The notes: generated by a model from the sequence alone, not told the origin. A stretch of 64,000 bases of DNA from Magicicada septendecula (GCA_034769895.1 CM068372.1:434871458-434935457); one strand, 5' to 3'. Shown: positions 46,290-58,860, counted from the stretch's first letter. Program-made: numbers and translations.

Positions 46290-48200
46290 GTTTGTTACAA
46301 CGTAGGCAGCCTGTATAATTGGCCAGAGTCAATTATCACGGGTTCCCTGGATTATAACGTAGCCGACACGTTATACTTGTTGGTTTTAAACGCAGCGAAG
46401 GAAGACGAAACACGCCTCGACCGGGAGCTGTGACGTCATTGATGCAGGCAACCGCGTGTGTATCAGTTTGTGTGTGTGTTAGTGTTAATGTGTAAATGAA
46501 GAACAAGTTGAATTATGTATAAGATTGTGGAAAAATATTTTACACAGTTTTTTAAGTGCTGAACGAAAACCAGACGTCACACGAATCAGAGACATATGTA
46601 GAAAAATAGCTGGCGCCTGGCGCTACAATTAGATACTAAGATGGCTATGATCGTGGGAACCGTTCAGCTACCATGTGAAATTTTGCCATAACTTCCATAG
46701 TTTACACACCTTAATGTTCATAATTTGCATAGGTTAAGTTTATTAATGTACCTAACGATTTGTCAAATAATATTTACAAAAAAGTGTGCGCTTCATAGAA
46801 AGACGCGTAGTTTGTAATTAGTTAATAAACTGACGCACTGACTTGTTCAACTCTGTCCGAACAGTTTCCAACAGGAATTGAACGCCGGCAGGAGTATAAA
46901 ACCCCAGCGAGCGACACACGCTTTCTCAGATCATCAACAGACAGTGCGTGAAATCCACGCATCTCGCCACCGCAAATTTTACAAAGTTTAAGTAATGTTT
47001 TAAATCGAATTACGTAACTTAAAGTGCGATGGAACCGGCAGTACGTCGGTGAAATTAATTAGTGATATACACGAGTGATGTAAAAGACAATAATATCGTA
47101 AACTACGAGGAGTCGAAACGTCGTCGATGAACTTCAAGAAGTCTCGTAGAACTTCTAGACATCCACGAGGGAAAAGACGAGGGGAGGAGAGGAAACAGAG
47201 CAATATACTACAGGACGCAGGGACAGCCACACGCAGCTACAGCCAGCCGTACATCTTCACGACCAGAGGTCCATGTCAGAACTCAGCATCCATTAGACGG
47301 ATAGAGTAATTCCAAACTACGCAGAGACAGAGAAGGTGATACCGGAAGGGGATCCCAAAACTCGAGAGTCCAGGTGACGGTAACAACACAGTTAAATGGT
47401 TGCAGAAATATGCAGGTGAAATCAGACATTTATTCAATCTTATAAATGACCCTGAGGTCTATCAAAAGAAGGCTCTAGATTCCATATCCAAGTTTACATA
47501 AATTTATTATTTTTATATGCATAGTGAATAATTAATACAAGTTCAGAGAATAATAATTTATAACAAAGAACATAAAACTTATTAATCTCATAAATAAATG
47601 GTAATTAGAGAAACCATATTTTATTATATTTTTATATTATAATTAAATAATTAAAACAAGTAACTGTAATGTAAAATCAAGTACGAAAGATTACTTCAAT
47701 TGTAGATTTTAATTAATTGAGACATTAGGAGTATAGTTAAATAAAGTAATAACTCTATTACCTCTATTCTCTATTAGAATTTTTATAAATGTTTAATTTT
47801 TTTTTTTAATTAAGTGGTACATAAGAAAAAACCACACTCGCTAAGTCAATATTAATATTCAATTTCGTACGTGTTCATCACGCATTTTAATAATATATGT
47901 GTTATGTATTATATGTCTGTGTAAATATTCCAGGTCATATATTTCTTATGTTTGTGTATAATGTGTCTTAGACTATAAGAGCTAAGAGTTTGCCACGTTA
48001 TAATTATACGATATTCTTATAAGTGAATATAAGGGTTTCAATATTAGTTAACCCACACACTAATTAATAACATGAGAATTTGCAGTTTATAAGTAATAAT
48101 GAATATAATTTTATTAACAAAGTCGTACTAATTTCACAACCAGTACTAAATCCTCTGTACTCTTTACTTGTAACGATATTCACGTGCTTATCACCCTCAA
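46290..48200 (+). repeat. LTR-like sequence, plus strand
   Basis: Contains GAGTATAAAACCCC (about 46890), CAGATCATCAACAGACAGTG and CCAGGTGACGGTAAC (47370) in the order seen in the neighbouring LTRs. Diverged; no partner, no PBS or PPT; borders uncertain. Confidence 0.4.
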
Positions 48201-48359
48201 TTAACTACCAAAGCCTGCGACCTAGCTGGGAAACATCAAGGTAAATACTGCAGAAGAAGTGTATACTTTCGAGACGTGGGTAAGTGCGCACAAATAAGTA
48301 ATAGCATATGTGCAAAAGTGAGTTGTTAAGATTATCGTTGCAATATATATATGTGCATA

Positions 48360-50125
48360 TGCGACAGTACAAATAAGTGATGTACTGAGCATTGAATATA
48401 AAAATTTAAATATACCTAATAAACTGTAAATAATTAGTAATGTATTAGAAATAAGCATGTCAGGAAATGCAAGCTTGGCTCAGACAAAAATATGAACAGG
48501 TGTTTCGGCCTGAATCGATGTGCACACACACACACACAAATGTAACTGAAAGTGTGTACACCAGTATTTTGCTAGTGTGTGTGAACGCAGGTCTATGCAG
48601 GCGAGTTTACCACCCCAAGATGAATAATTGCATAATTACTGTTTTTCAGTAATTATTCATAAACTATAATTAAGAAGTAAAATCCAAAAACACAATAAAA
48701 TGTAAGAAAATTTACTAAATACTGTGTACGAAAACCATGTGAAAGTGCCACACCGTATGAGTGTAATAGTGAAATAACTGTGTACAAATCGAAAGGGTTA
48801 AGTTGCAATGTCCAAAATTACAGTGAACATGTGTTGTAAAAATAGTTATAAGATAAATATAAGAGTATACTTACAGGACTCTGCAATTCGCAGAAATATA
48901 AGAAATAGCGAAATTGACAAAGAGTGGGGGAACTGAACCCAAAGACAGTTTCTGACATGTCGATTTTGTACCACTGCAGGTGTTAACCAAGACATGGGTA
49001 TAAATAGGACACACAAGCTACAGTGATTCTCTTTCTTAAATCATCCACGGTGCAGCGGGAGCTTCTGCCCGTCCGCACAGAATATTTAAATTTTTGTAAA
49101 TAGTTTCATCCTTCCAGTTACATACAGTTATGTAACTGGATTGTAAAACAAAATTTTTAAGTAGTAACAAAATTACATAAGATCAACTGACGTCCGAAAC
49201 AACACGAGGAGAAGTTCCAGAGAGCGATACGACGTTGGACAGAGAGAGAGAGAGAGAGTCGACGCTGGACAAGAAGAGAAGAGAGATACGACCTTGGACA
49301 GAGTGAGAGAGAGGCGACGCTGGACAAGAGGAGAAGAGCGAGTGACGCTGAAGTTCGAGACGAGGACGATTACAGAGGGATCCAATGATTGAGTATGATT
49401 GACGACGATAAGGTGATAAACAACTTATTTATCTCTTAATCGAACAATTAACGTAAAGACAATTAAGGACATTCTTGTTCTATTTAAAAGTAAGAGTCAA
49501 TGTTTATTGTAAAATTTGAATTAAAATCATAGATGTTATTGAAATAAGATTAACGTAAACAAGAGCTCAAATTAGTATTGAAATGAAAAGAATACAAAGC
49601 ATTTAGGTAAAAATTAGCATTTGATATAAATCAGTACTGAGAAACAAAAGATAAATTCAGTAACTATTGATATATTTTGAGTTACATTGCAATATATAAG
49701 AAAATATTTAAATATTGATATTTTGAAACACACTAATTGACTGAGTAGTCTGGAAATGAGATTTTTCGCTAATACAATAATTAGTAGAATAGAATATTTA
49801 GTCAGTAAGGATGTATATAGCATAAGCCTTACGGCATAATAACGAAATAATAACGAATGTTGTAAGTCGAAGTAAGTGCCATGTGCACAATTTTATTAAT
49901 ATCAAATAAATTTGAAATACCGTTACAAGTTACATAGAGTTCTTATTACAGATACACCTGAAACCCAAATTAAATGTTATATTGTTACGTAATTTGTCGC
50001 TCTTGAACGTGAGGCCAGACACGCCTATTTTTATGTATATCGTATCGTTGCATAAGAAATATCGCTTCCAATGTGGGGCATCACAAGTGTAAATTATATT
50101 ATATTTGCAACGTTATATCATTACA
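48360..50125 (+). repeat. 5' LTR of element 2 (1766 bp)
   Basis: Begins TGCGACAGTAC (TGTGACAGTAC in the 3' LTR) and ends CATTACA. TATAAATA at 48999-49006 is the probable core promoter, followed by CTTCTGCCCGTCCGC. A GA-rich stretch lies at 49240-49330. The last 130 bp hold two PBS-like units. Confidence 0.92.
48999..49006 (+). promoter_or_regulatory. TATA box of 5' LTR (element 2)
   Basis: TATAAATA within the 76-bp block (48960-49035) that is absent from the 3' LTR. Confidence 0.7.
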
Positions 50126-50284
50126 TAATATGGCGCCCAACGTGGGGCATCACAAATTTATATTATATTTACTTATGCAGTTGTATCGTTGCATAAATAT
50201 GTCGCCCTGGACGTGGGGCATGACATGCCTAAATTTGCGTACAAAAATTTGTTACATAAATTTTAGCCCATGAACGTATGGCCC
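49995..50284 (+). repeat. five-unit tandem array of PBS-like sequences across the LTR edge
   Basis: Units of 63-71 bp, each with GTTACATAA or GTTGCATAA then a PBS-like core: TGTCGCTCTTGAACGTGAGG (49995), ATCGCTTCCAATGTGGGGC (50061), TGGCGCCCAACGTGGGGC (50131), GTCGCCCTGGACGTGGGGC (50201), TTAGCCCATGAACGTATGG (50263). The LTR ends at 50125, between units 2 and 3. The 3' LTR contains units 1 and 2 only (57266, 57332) and also stops before unit 3, so the border is certain. Confidence 0.88.
50131..50148 (+). promoter_or_regulatory. primer binding site of element 2
   Basis: TGGCGCCCAACGTGGGGC, five bases after the LTR end and the best preserved of the five units; compare TGGCGCCAAACGTGGGGC in element 1. 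Confidence 0.75.
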
Positions 50285-50605
50285 GATCCCCATCATTTAA
50301 CTATTAAAATTTTTTATGTAGCTAAATGGTTGCTCTAAAATATAAAGAGTGTGTTAAATGAAAAATGTATAATATGTAATGGTTATTTATATTAAACAGT
50401 AACTGAATGTAATGTTAATTGTTGTGTAATCACACAGCTGGCACCCACGAATAATATTGTTTGTCTATGTAACAGGTGTAACTGTAATGAGTATTAATAA
50501 TAACTATTAATAAAAATAAAGAAATAAATAAATAAGTAGGGAACGGTTATCAATAATAATTGTTAAAGAATTACTACTAAATAAATATTTTAATAATACT
50601 TCAAC

Positions 50606-51747
50606 ATGACGACTTCCGGAAATTTAGACGTAGAAGCATTCCAGACGATGATGCGTGCCTGGGTTGATGAATGAAGCACATAACAGACAGAAAATTTAAA
50701 TAAACAGACAGAAAATTTGAATGCTAGAATAGACGAATTAAAAGAATCTAATAAGAAACAATTAGAAGGACAAACAGAAAATTTTAGACAAGACACCATA
50801 AAAATTTCAGAAAGTCTAGAAGAGTTAAAAATTGATAATCTTGAAATAAAACAAAGTACAATTGACAGTAATGCACAGCTAAACGAAAAAATTGGTGACA
50901 CTAACATACGTATTGATACTTTAGAGAATAATTTTAAACATGAGCAAGTTGTACGGATTGAAAATAAACAAAAAGAATTACGTCTCGAGTGGAGAAAAGA
51001 TTTAAAAGAAACACATAAACAAATAAATGATACTTTAACTACTATAACACGAGAACATGATGATAAAATTCAAACTATTAATAATGTATCGCAAACAAAT
51101 ACCAGTAAACTTAGAGAAATAGAAACACGTACTGTAGTTATTGAGAATAAAATTGAAGAAACTACGGAGGACCGTTCGGGAGACGTATCACATATGAAAG
51201 AAGAAATTCAAGAGGAAATGAACCAGCTACGAAGTGAGTTAAGAAGACGACAGAACCAAATGAACATATTTCCTACACCGAGAACAATATGGAATTCCTA
51301 GCTAGAGTAAAGAAGGAAATAGAAAAAATTGGGAGTGCAATAAATGACGACGAGAAGATAGACTTCGTCACGCGATATCTTAGAGATTCAGCCAGCCAAT
51401 GGTATTCTATTATTAGAGATAACGTCAGTACATATCAGCAGTTTCGTGAGGCATTCGAGAACCGATACTGGAATCTACATATCCAACGACAAGTACGGGA
51501 TCAACTCGAATATGGAAAGTTCAATGCACAAGGACAGCAGAGTATTGAACAATATACATTTATGCAAATAGAACGTGTAAAGCATCTTAAACCTAAATTC
51601 TCAGAATACGAAATTGTTTCAAAATTATCTTACCATTTTCAGCGAGATATCCAGTTAGCAGTTTATACGCAAGGAATTAAAACCATAGAAGAATTTTTAA
51701 TCCTTGTAACACAGTCAGAGAATATCAATAAAGGTAAGAACACATAA
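50606..51747 (+). pseudogene. gag of element 2
   Basis: Starts MTTSGNLDVEAFQTMMRAWV and stops after about 22 codons. It resumes at 50717 in a long coiled-coil-like helical region rich in Glu, Lys, Asn and Gln (to 51301), and shifts frame into 51289-51747 with the retrotransposon gag capsid block (ASQWYSIIRDNVSTYQQF, YIMQ-like YTFMQIERVKHLKPKF). No CCHC zinc knuckle is seen. Gag would form the virus-like particle. A 20-bp tandem duplication (acagacagaaaattt twice, 50685-50720) sits at the first break. Confidence 0.82.
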
Positions 51748-52095
51748 TACTGGGAACAAAACACGCAAATCACCACAATAATTATCACAGAAATGACAAG
51801 AAAGCTATACAAAACACTACACCGCACCGTGATAATTATAAAATAAATTATTCGCCACCAATGTACAACACTACAACACGCACAGCTAGAGACTGAACAA
51901 AATAATACAGCTAAACGACAAGGAGACATTGTATTGTCGTCCAATCGTAAACTGTTTTCAAAGCCAGCTGACAAACGCGTTGCCGTAGTACGAGGGTACG
52001 ATGAGAAAAAATTGAAGAGAAATGGACGAGAAATGAATGAGATGGAGACAGTAACATTCCACAGCCGACCGTCTACATCAAAGGCGTCACAATGA

Positions 52096-52323
52096 TTGAA
52101 TAAACGGAAGCAAAAGTATAAAATAAACAACATATACCCCTGCGATATTAGGGAGGAATTATTAAACAATGAACAGGATATAAAGCGAGACGCGCAGCAA
52201 ACACAATGCCCTATTGTGACAGTGAGTATAAACAGGTGTAAAATACGGATGCTAATTGACACTGGCAGCCAACTATCAGTTCTTAACGCTGCATGGGTCC
52301 AACGCAATAAGAAATATTTTTAA
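52096..52323 (+). pseudogene. retropepsin-like protease of element 2
   Basis: CPIVTVSINRCKIRMLIDTG followed by SQLSVLN: the DTG-S active site of retroviral-type aspartic proteases. A stop at 52321-52323 separates it from the next frame, and stops at 51746 and near 51895 and 52095 separate it from gag. Confidence 0.85.
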
Positions 52324-52335
52324 AATACTGCAATT

Positions 52336-53631
52336 TTGCCCGTAAATAATTTAAATATTACAACAGCTACCAATAAAAAAGAAAGAGTTAAACAACAAGC
52401 ATATGTAACTCTAACATATAAAAATCTAGAATTAGAACACCCCATGATAATTATGCATAAGTTGATTTATGATGGAATTTTAGGTATCGATATACTAAAT
52501 GCAATAAATGCTAATATTAATGTTAATGATAATACAATGGTGTGTAATTATAAAAATGTTCAATATGAACTAATTATGAACAGCGAGGAAGAAGAGTGCA
52601 AGGTAAGTGAAACACCTATTACTTTGTACAAGCCACAAATACAGTATGGTCCAACTCGACATGTGAATGCGGTAGATGAAGGGATGACTACACAGGAAGA
52701 AGAAAAACTGCACGAATTAATAGAAGAATACAGTGATGTATTTAGTGAAGTACCGACGCAGACGACAGTATACGAGCACTCTATAGTTGTGTCAGACCCT
52801 ACGAAAGTCATTAGGAAGACATACCCTATCCCAATGCGATATGAGGAAGAGGTTGAACTGGAAATTCGGCGTATGATCGAAAGTGGAGTCATAGAGCCAT
52901 CGAACAGCAACTTCCTGACTCCTCTAGTGGTAGTGAAGAAGAAAAATGGTGAAATACGTCTATGCCTTGACATGAGGGAGCTGAACAGCATTGTATTAAA
53001 GGAGTATGACTGTGCACCAACTGCGGATGAATTATTTACTAAGTGTGAAGGAGCAAGGTATCTGACGAAGCTAGATTTACGCTCAAGTTTCTGGCAGATT
53101 CCAATTCGTGAAGAGAATAGAAAGTACACTGCTTTCCCGTATAAAAATAAATGCTACCAACACAGTGTAGTACCCTTCGGATTAAGCACGAGTTTAGCAG
53201 CCATCGTAAAGTGTCTAGAAAGAGCCCTAGGACCTGAAGTGGAACCCTACACCATGATATTTGTAGATGATGTCTTAGTTGTGTCTAAAACGTTAGACGA
53301 ACATATAAAACATCTAAGCACGATATTCCACAAGTTTAGGCAAGCGAACATATCCCTTAACCTAGACAAATGTGAATTTATCAAATCCTCTATCCAATTC
53401 CTAGGTCACATTATTTCATCCTCTGGTATTCAACCCGATCCTATCAAAATTTCCAGCATAACTAATTTCCCTATACCCGGAAATCTCAAAGAGTTAAGAG
53501 CATTCTTAGGACTCACAGGATACTACAGAAGATTCTCACCGTTATATGCGAGGTATACGCAACCGCTTCTAGAGCTGACGAAGAAAGAAAAAAAAATGGA
53601 AGTGGGAGAAGAAACAGCAAGATGCCTTTAA
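52336..53631 (+). pseudogene. Ty3/gypsy reverse transcriptase
   Basis: After the protease C-terminus (YDGILGIDILNAINANIN) come the RT motifs in order: TYPIPMRYEEEVELEIRRMI, VVVKKKNGEIRLCLDMRELN, YLTKLDLRSSFWQIPI (motif A Asp), VVPFGLSTSLAAIVKCLERA (motif B), YTMIFVDDVLVVS (motif C), FLGHIISSSGIQPD and LRAFLGLTGYYRRF. All catalytic Asp residues are present. The frame is left at 53590-53600, where one A too many in an A run shifts it; the RNase H continues in the next frame. Confidence 0.92.
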
Positions 53632-53635
53632 CCAA

Positions 53636-54733
53636 GTGAAAGAATTGTTCATCGAAAATATTATGTTACATCATCCTCAACGAGAAGGAAAATTCGTAAT
53701 ATTCTCCGATGCTAGTGACTACGCAGTAGAAAGTGTACTGTATCAACAAGATACTATGGGAGAGCACCGAGTTATTGCCTACGCCAGTAGAGGCTTCAAA
53801 GGAGCTGAAAAACACTACTCCACATCAGAAAAAGAAATACTTGCTATAGTATACGCTCTTAAGCAATTCAGATATTATGTTTATGGTACTCATTTTGGGA
53901 TACATACTGACCACCAAGCATTATCATTTCTATTGAAATTGAAAATAACAAATGCCCGATTATTAAGATGGATTTTAGCCATTAGCGAATACTCATTCAC
54001 CATTAAATACTGTAAAGACAATATTATAGCTGATACACTAAGCCGATACATCAAAGAAGAATGTGAAGAAGTTTATGAGAGCGAAAAGAAAGAAGTACGA
54101 TTGTTATCAATTAAATTCAAAGAGAATGATGAAGTAAAACAAATGCTGAAAAATGTAGCACAACAACAAGATTTGGACGTGACAATAAGGGAGATGAAGG
54201 ACCAAGAACAGCTACCAAATCATTATAAGATACTTAATGGAATTCTTTTCAGGTTAGTAAGACAAGACTGGAAGATAGTACTAACGAATGACATGTTACA
54301 AAAATTAATTCAACCAGCACATGAGAGTTTAGCACATGTTGCCGCTCTGAAATGTTATCTGAGTCTACGAGAAGATTTTACGATTAATAATATGTATCGA
54401 AAGATAAAGAAGGAGGTAAAGAAGTGTTATGAGTGTCAAACGGCGAAAGGACCGAATTTACACACATACGTAGAAATAAAGAGCATCCAAAAGGAGAACA
54501 AGGGAGAGCTAATTGCAGTGGATTTTCTGGGACCACTACCACGATCAAGTCGAGGTGTGAAGCACATATTGGTATGTATCGATGTGTTTTTCAAGGCAGT
54601 CCGACTGTACCCAATTATGCGACCCACAACCAAAGTTGTTCTAAAGATACTACTGCAGAAATATATTCCGTCATATGGAAAAATGAAGAAGGTACTCGGT
54701 GATCAAGGTGTACAATTCCAGAGTGAAAAATGA
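53636..54733 (+). pseudogene. RNase H and integrase of element 2
   Basis: RNase H: FVIFSDASDYAVESVLYQQD, EKEILAIVYALKQFRYYVYG, HTDHQALSFLL, NIIADTLSRY. Integrase: zinc-binding HESLAHVAALKCY with CYECQTAKG, then LIAVDFLGPLPRSSRGVKHI (first Asp) and KKVLGDQGVQFQSEK (second Asp). A TGA at 54731-54733 stops it before the catalytic Glu, which lies downstream in PQGNLAERVNKELG. Confidence 0.92.
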
Positions 54734-55323
54734 GAGAGGACGTTAAGGGAAAATAGAATACAACCAGTACTCACATCCATAAGACATCCTCAAGGAAACC
54801 TTGCTGAGAGAGTTAACAAAGAATTAGGTAAATATTTACGAATATACTGCCATGATCAACACAATAAATGGGCAGAATATTTACCATTTCTTGAAAAAGC
54901 CATCAACGAAAATTATAGTGAAGCAACAGGATATACGCCAATGGAATTAGAAGAAGATAAGAAGCCAAACAGATTTTGGACTAAGTATATAAACAAACCT
55001 AATAACCAAAATCTACCTGTACCAATAAGTGTGAAAACTGAATACGCAAAGCAACGGATAAGAGAAAGAAGTAACAGAGAGTAGAAAGATTTAATCTAAC
55101 TCACAAGCTACAACAATTCAACGTGGGAGAAAGTGTACTACTCAAAGCTAATCCAGTGGGAAAACGGAGTGATAATACGGCGAAGAAATTCTTCAGACTT
55201 TATAATGGACCGTATACGTTAAGACAGCGAGTAGGACAAAACACTTTCATCGTATATGATGAGATACAGAAGAAAGAAATTGGTAAATTCCACGCAACGT
55301 CATTTAGGAAGTTCTACACATGA
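54734..55323 (+). pseudogene. integrase C-terminal part of element 2
   Basis: The frame reads on past the TGA through HPQGNLAERVNKELGKYLRI (catalytic Glu) and WAEYLPFLEKAINENYSE to a TAG near 55082. The C-terminal part is open at 55123-55323 (RLYNGPYTLRQRVGQNTF). No env follows: the next 240 bp lead to the PPT. Confidence 0.85.
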
Positions 55324-55557
55324 AAACAACGAGGTCAATGAAACCAGTCAGATCAGCTGTTTGTTGAAGCCACCCTACTACAAGGTCACGAGCAGTGAGC
55401 GTATAAAGAGGGGAGGTAAGACATTTGTATACACTCCAATTAAGGGTGAAATGACGAATATTATTCTTTATTATTTGTTACATTTTTTTTTTACAAGTGT
55501 AATAATAATAATAAAAAATTTTTAATAAATAAATTTACTAAATTTTTTTTGTTACCA

Positions 55558-55570
55558 AGCAGAGGGATAA
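55558..55570 (+). promoter_or_regulatory. polypurine tract of element 2
   Basis: AGCAGAGGGATAA directly before TGTGACAGTAC of the 3' LTR. Confidence 0.8.
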
Positions 55571-57396
55571 TGTGACAGTACAAATAAGTGATGTACTGAG
55601 CATTGAATATAAAAATTTAAATATACCTAATAAACTGTAAATAATTAATAATGTATTAGAAATAAGCATGTCAGGGATTGCAAGCTTGGCTCAGACAAAT
55701 ATAATGAACAGGTGTTTCGACTTGAATCGACGTGCACACACTCAAATATAACTGAAAGTGTGTACACCAGTATTTTGCTAGTGTGTGTGAACGCAGGTCT
55801 ATGCAGGCGAGTTTACCACCCCAAGATGAATAATTGCATAATTACTGTTTTCCCGTAATTATTCATAAACTATAATTAAGAAGTAAAATCCAAAAACACA
55901 ATAAAATGTAAGAAAATTTACTAAATACTGTGTACGAAAACCATGTGAAAGTGCCACACCGTACGAGTGTAATAGTGAAATAACTGTGTACAAATCGAAA
56001 GGGTTAAGTTGCAATGTCCAAATTACAGTTAACACGTGTTGTAAAAATAGTTATAAGATAAGTATAAGAGTATACTTACAGGACTCTGCAATTCGCAGAA
56101 ATATAAGAAATAGCGAAATTGACAAAGAGTGGGGGAACTGAACCCAAAGACAGTTTCTGACATGAAACCGCCTCCTGGCTGTGAATACCGCAACTAGCGG
56201 CTGGTGGCGCGTAGTACTAGCCATATACCGTCACACTAACACAAAAAGCCGTGCGGTACGCCTTGGTCCTTAACGGACTGTTGAGCGGAGGTTTAATTTA
56301 ATTTTAAATCATTCAAGGTGCAGCGGGAGCTTCTGCCCGTCCGCACAGAATATTTAAATTTTTGTAAATAGTTTCATCCTTCCAGTTACATACAGTTATG
56401 TAACTGGATTGTAAAACAAACAATTTTTAAGTAGTAACAAAATTACATAAGAAGATCAACTGACGTCCGAAACAGCACGAGGAGAAGTTCCAGAGAGCGA
56501 TACGACGTTGGACAGAGAGAGAGAGAGAGTCGACGCTGGACAAGAAGAGAAGAGAGATACGACCTTGGACAGAGTGAGAGAGAGGCGACGCTGGACAAGA
56601 GGAGAAGAGCGAGTGATGCTGAAGTTCGAGACGAGGACGATTACAGAGGGATCCAATGATTGAGTATGATTGACGACGATAAGGTGATAAACAACTTATT
56701 TATCTCTTAATCGAACAATTAACGTAAAGACAAGTAAGGACATTCTTGTTCTATTTAAAAGTAAGAGTCAATGTTTATTGTAAAATTTGAATTAAAATCA
56801 TAGATGTTATTGAAATAAGATTAACGTAAACAAGAGCTCAAATTAGTATTGAAATGAAAAGAATACAAAGCATTTAAGTAAAAATTAGCGTTTGATATAA
56901 ATCAGTACTGAGAAACAAAAGATAAATTCAGTAACTATTGATATATTTTGAGTTACATTGCAATATATAAGAAAATATTTAAATATTGATATTTTGAAAC
57001 ACACTAATTGACTGAGTAGTCTGGAAATGAGATTTTTCGTTAATACAATAATTAGTAGAATAGAATATTTAGTCAGTAAGGATGTATATAGCATAAGCCT
57101 TACGGCATAATAACGAAATAATAACGAATGTTGTAAGTCGAAGTAAGTGCCATGTGCACAATTTTATTAATATCAAATAAATTTGAAATACCGTTACAAG
57201 TTACATAGAGTTCTTATTACAGATACACCTGAAACCCAAATTAAATGTTATATTGTTACATAATTTGTCGCTCTTGAACGTGAGGCCAGACACGCCTATT
57301 TTTATGTATATCGTATCGTTGCATAAGAAATATCGCTTCCAATGTGGGGCATCACAAATGTAAATTATATTATATTTGCAACGTTATATCGTTACA
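55571..57396 (+). repeat. 3' LTR of element 2 (1826 bp)
   Basis: Very similar to 48360-50125 except that 76 bp with the TATA box (48960-49035) are replaced by an unrelated 139 bp (56165-56303) that has CCATATACCG but no TATAAA. Ends CGTTACA, before ATAT. Confidence 0.93.
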
Positions 57397-57469
57397 ATAT
57401 ATATATATATATTTACATATGTATATAAATATATACATATATTTGCATATTTGCCCAGGGCGGTATGTT

Positions 57470-58860
57470 TGTAAATATTTAGCATAGAAAATATGTGATG
57501 AACAGTTTTTAACAATATTAGGCAGGCTAAGAATTGTCAGAAAGCGTACACCTGCCCCGCGAGTGAATACAGCGCTTGTGTGTTTGTGTGTGTGAACGCA
57601 AGCTACGACAGGCAAAGTCTACGATGGGGTGATGCGTACGAATTGTTGGTTTGTCTGTAATCAGGTTTTAACCGGATAAAAATAAACTAATTTATACATT
57701 TTAAACCTGTGAACAAAGACTTACCCCAATTATAAAAACGCCATTACATTAAGGAATTTTTAACGAATATAGTGATGTAAAAGTATTGCAGAAATTTGCA
57801 ATAATAAAAACGCTAGGTAATTTAATGTTAATTACTAGTGTAATTAAATATTAATTAATAAGCGTGTTATATGTAAGTGACCAGAAAAAAATTACGCAAA
57901 CGATGATATCGCTCCTGCTACGAGTATGTTTACGAAATCGCGAAACTGAACCAAAATGTGATTTGTAATTAAAGGACTCTTTGCACGAAGTGACAATATC
58001 TAACAGGTCGAAAACAGTCCTGTTCTTGTCAGATCGCCGTCCAGTATAAATACCACCGGCAATTTTGGGGCAATCTCAGAGAGACTCAAGATATCTTCAC
58101 AGAACGTCACGCTGCTGGTCAGCCGACCGATCGAACCTTTACCACACACACCAAGACTTATGGAGGAACTCTGGACCATCACAACCAACAAACCATAGAG
58201 ACAGAGAACACAGCATCAGCATAATCATCATCATCAAATTCTCAGGATTCAGGACACACACACACACACACACACACGTATCGATAACGTCGGCAGTACG
58301 CAGGTGATGAATAAACAATTATATTTTTCTTTGTGAAAAGAACTCTTAAAAAGAAACTTATATATGAACAGTAAAGACTTAAAGTTTTAAATATAATCAC
58401 TGTACATAAATGTAAATGGTAGTTAAAGAAAGTAATTTAATTTAACAAAAAAATTTAAAAATACTAATCTTCTGTTGTATGTTAAAATTTGGGTGTGTCA
58501 GTAGAAATAAATAATAGGTTGGAAATAAATGTTATATTTTTTATTGTTTATAGCAACAATTAGTTTTATTCTTGAGATTTAATATTATTTTTGTTTGTAA
58601 ATGAGTTGCTATTATTATTTAAAATTTGAGTCAAAGTCAGACACACTGAAATAAAAAGTGTTTAGATAATTTGTTTAACATGTCTATTTAGCTAGTAAGA
58701 TTATATGGTTGTATATTTTTATATGTCATGAACAGCGTAGAAGGTTATATTGTATTTTTGTAAACTTATAAAGGAGAATATTTTTTATATTTTTATAATT
58801 CGAAATTTTAATATTTGCATATTTTCTATTAATATTAATAAATAAAAGAATGATTATTTT
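57470..58860 (+). repeat. diverged LTR-like sequence, same superfamily
   Basis: TGTGTGAACGCAAGCTACGA (57587) parallels TGTGTGAACGCAGGTCTATG of element 2. AGTATAAATACC (58043) stands as TATA box, and GCAGGTGATGAATAAACAA (58296) parallels GGTGATAAACAA (49410). No second copy, PBS or PPT, so probably a solo or truncated LTR. It contains (CA)n at 58254-58277. Confidence 0.5.

Larger units (their letters stand above)
48360..57396 (+). mobile_element. Ty3/gypsy LTR retrotransposon 2, complete structure, broken ORFs
   Basis: LTRs 48360-50125 and 55571-57396, PBS at 50131, gag 50606-51747, pol 52096-55323, PPT at 55558. Domain order protease-RT-RNase H-integrase defines Ty3/gypsy (Metaviridae). No env-like frame lies between integrase and PPT. 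Right flank ATAT; left flank reads CATA or ATAT depending on whether the first LTR base was lost. Outside one replaced block the LTRs differ by few substitutions, so insertion was fairly recent even though the ORFs carry several stops. Confidence 0.93.

Noticed and set aside
55324-55557. env gene that would make element 2 an errantivirus-like endogenous virus
   Set aside because: Only about 230 bp separate the integrase end from the polypurine tract; no signal peptide or membrane protein is encoded.
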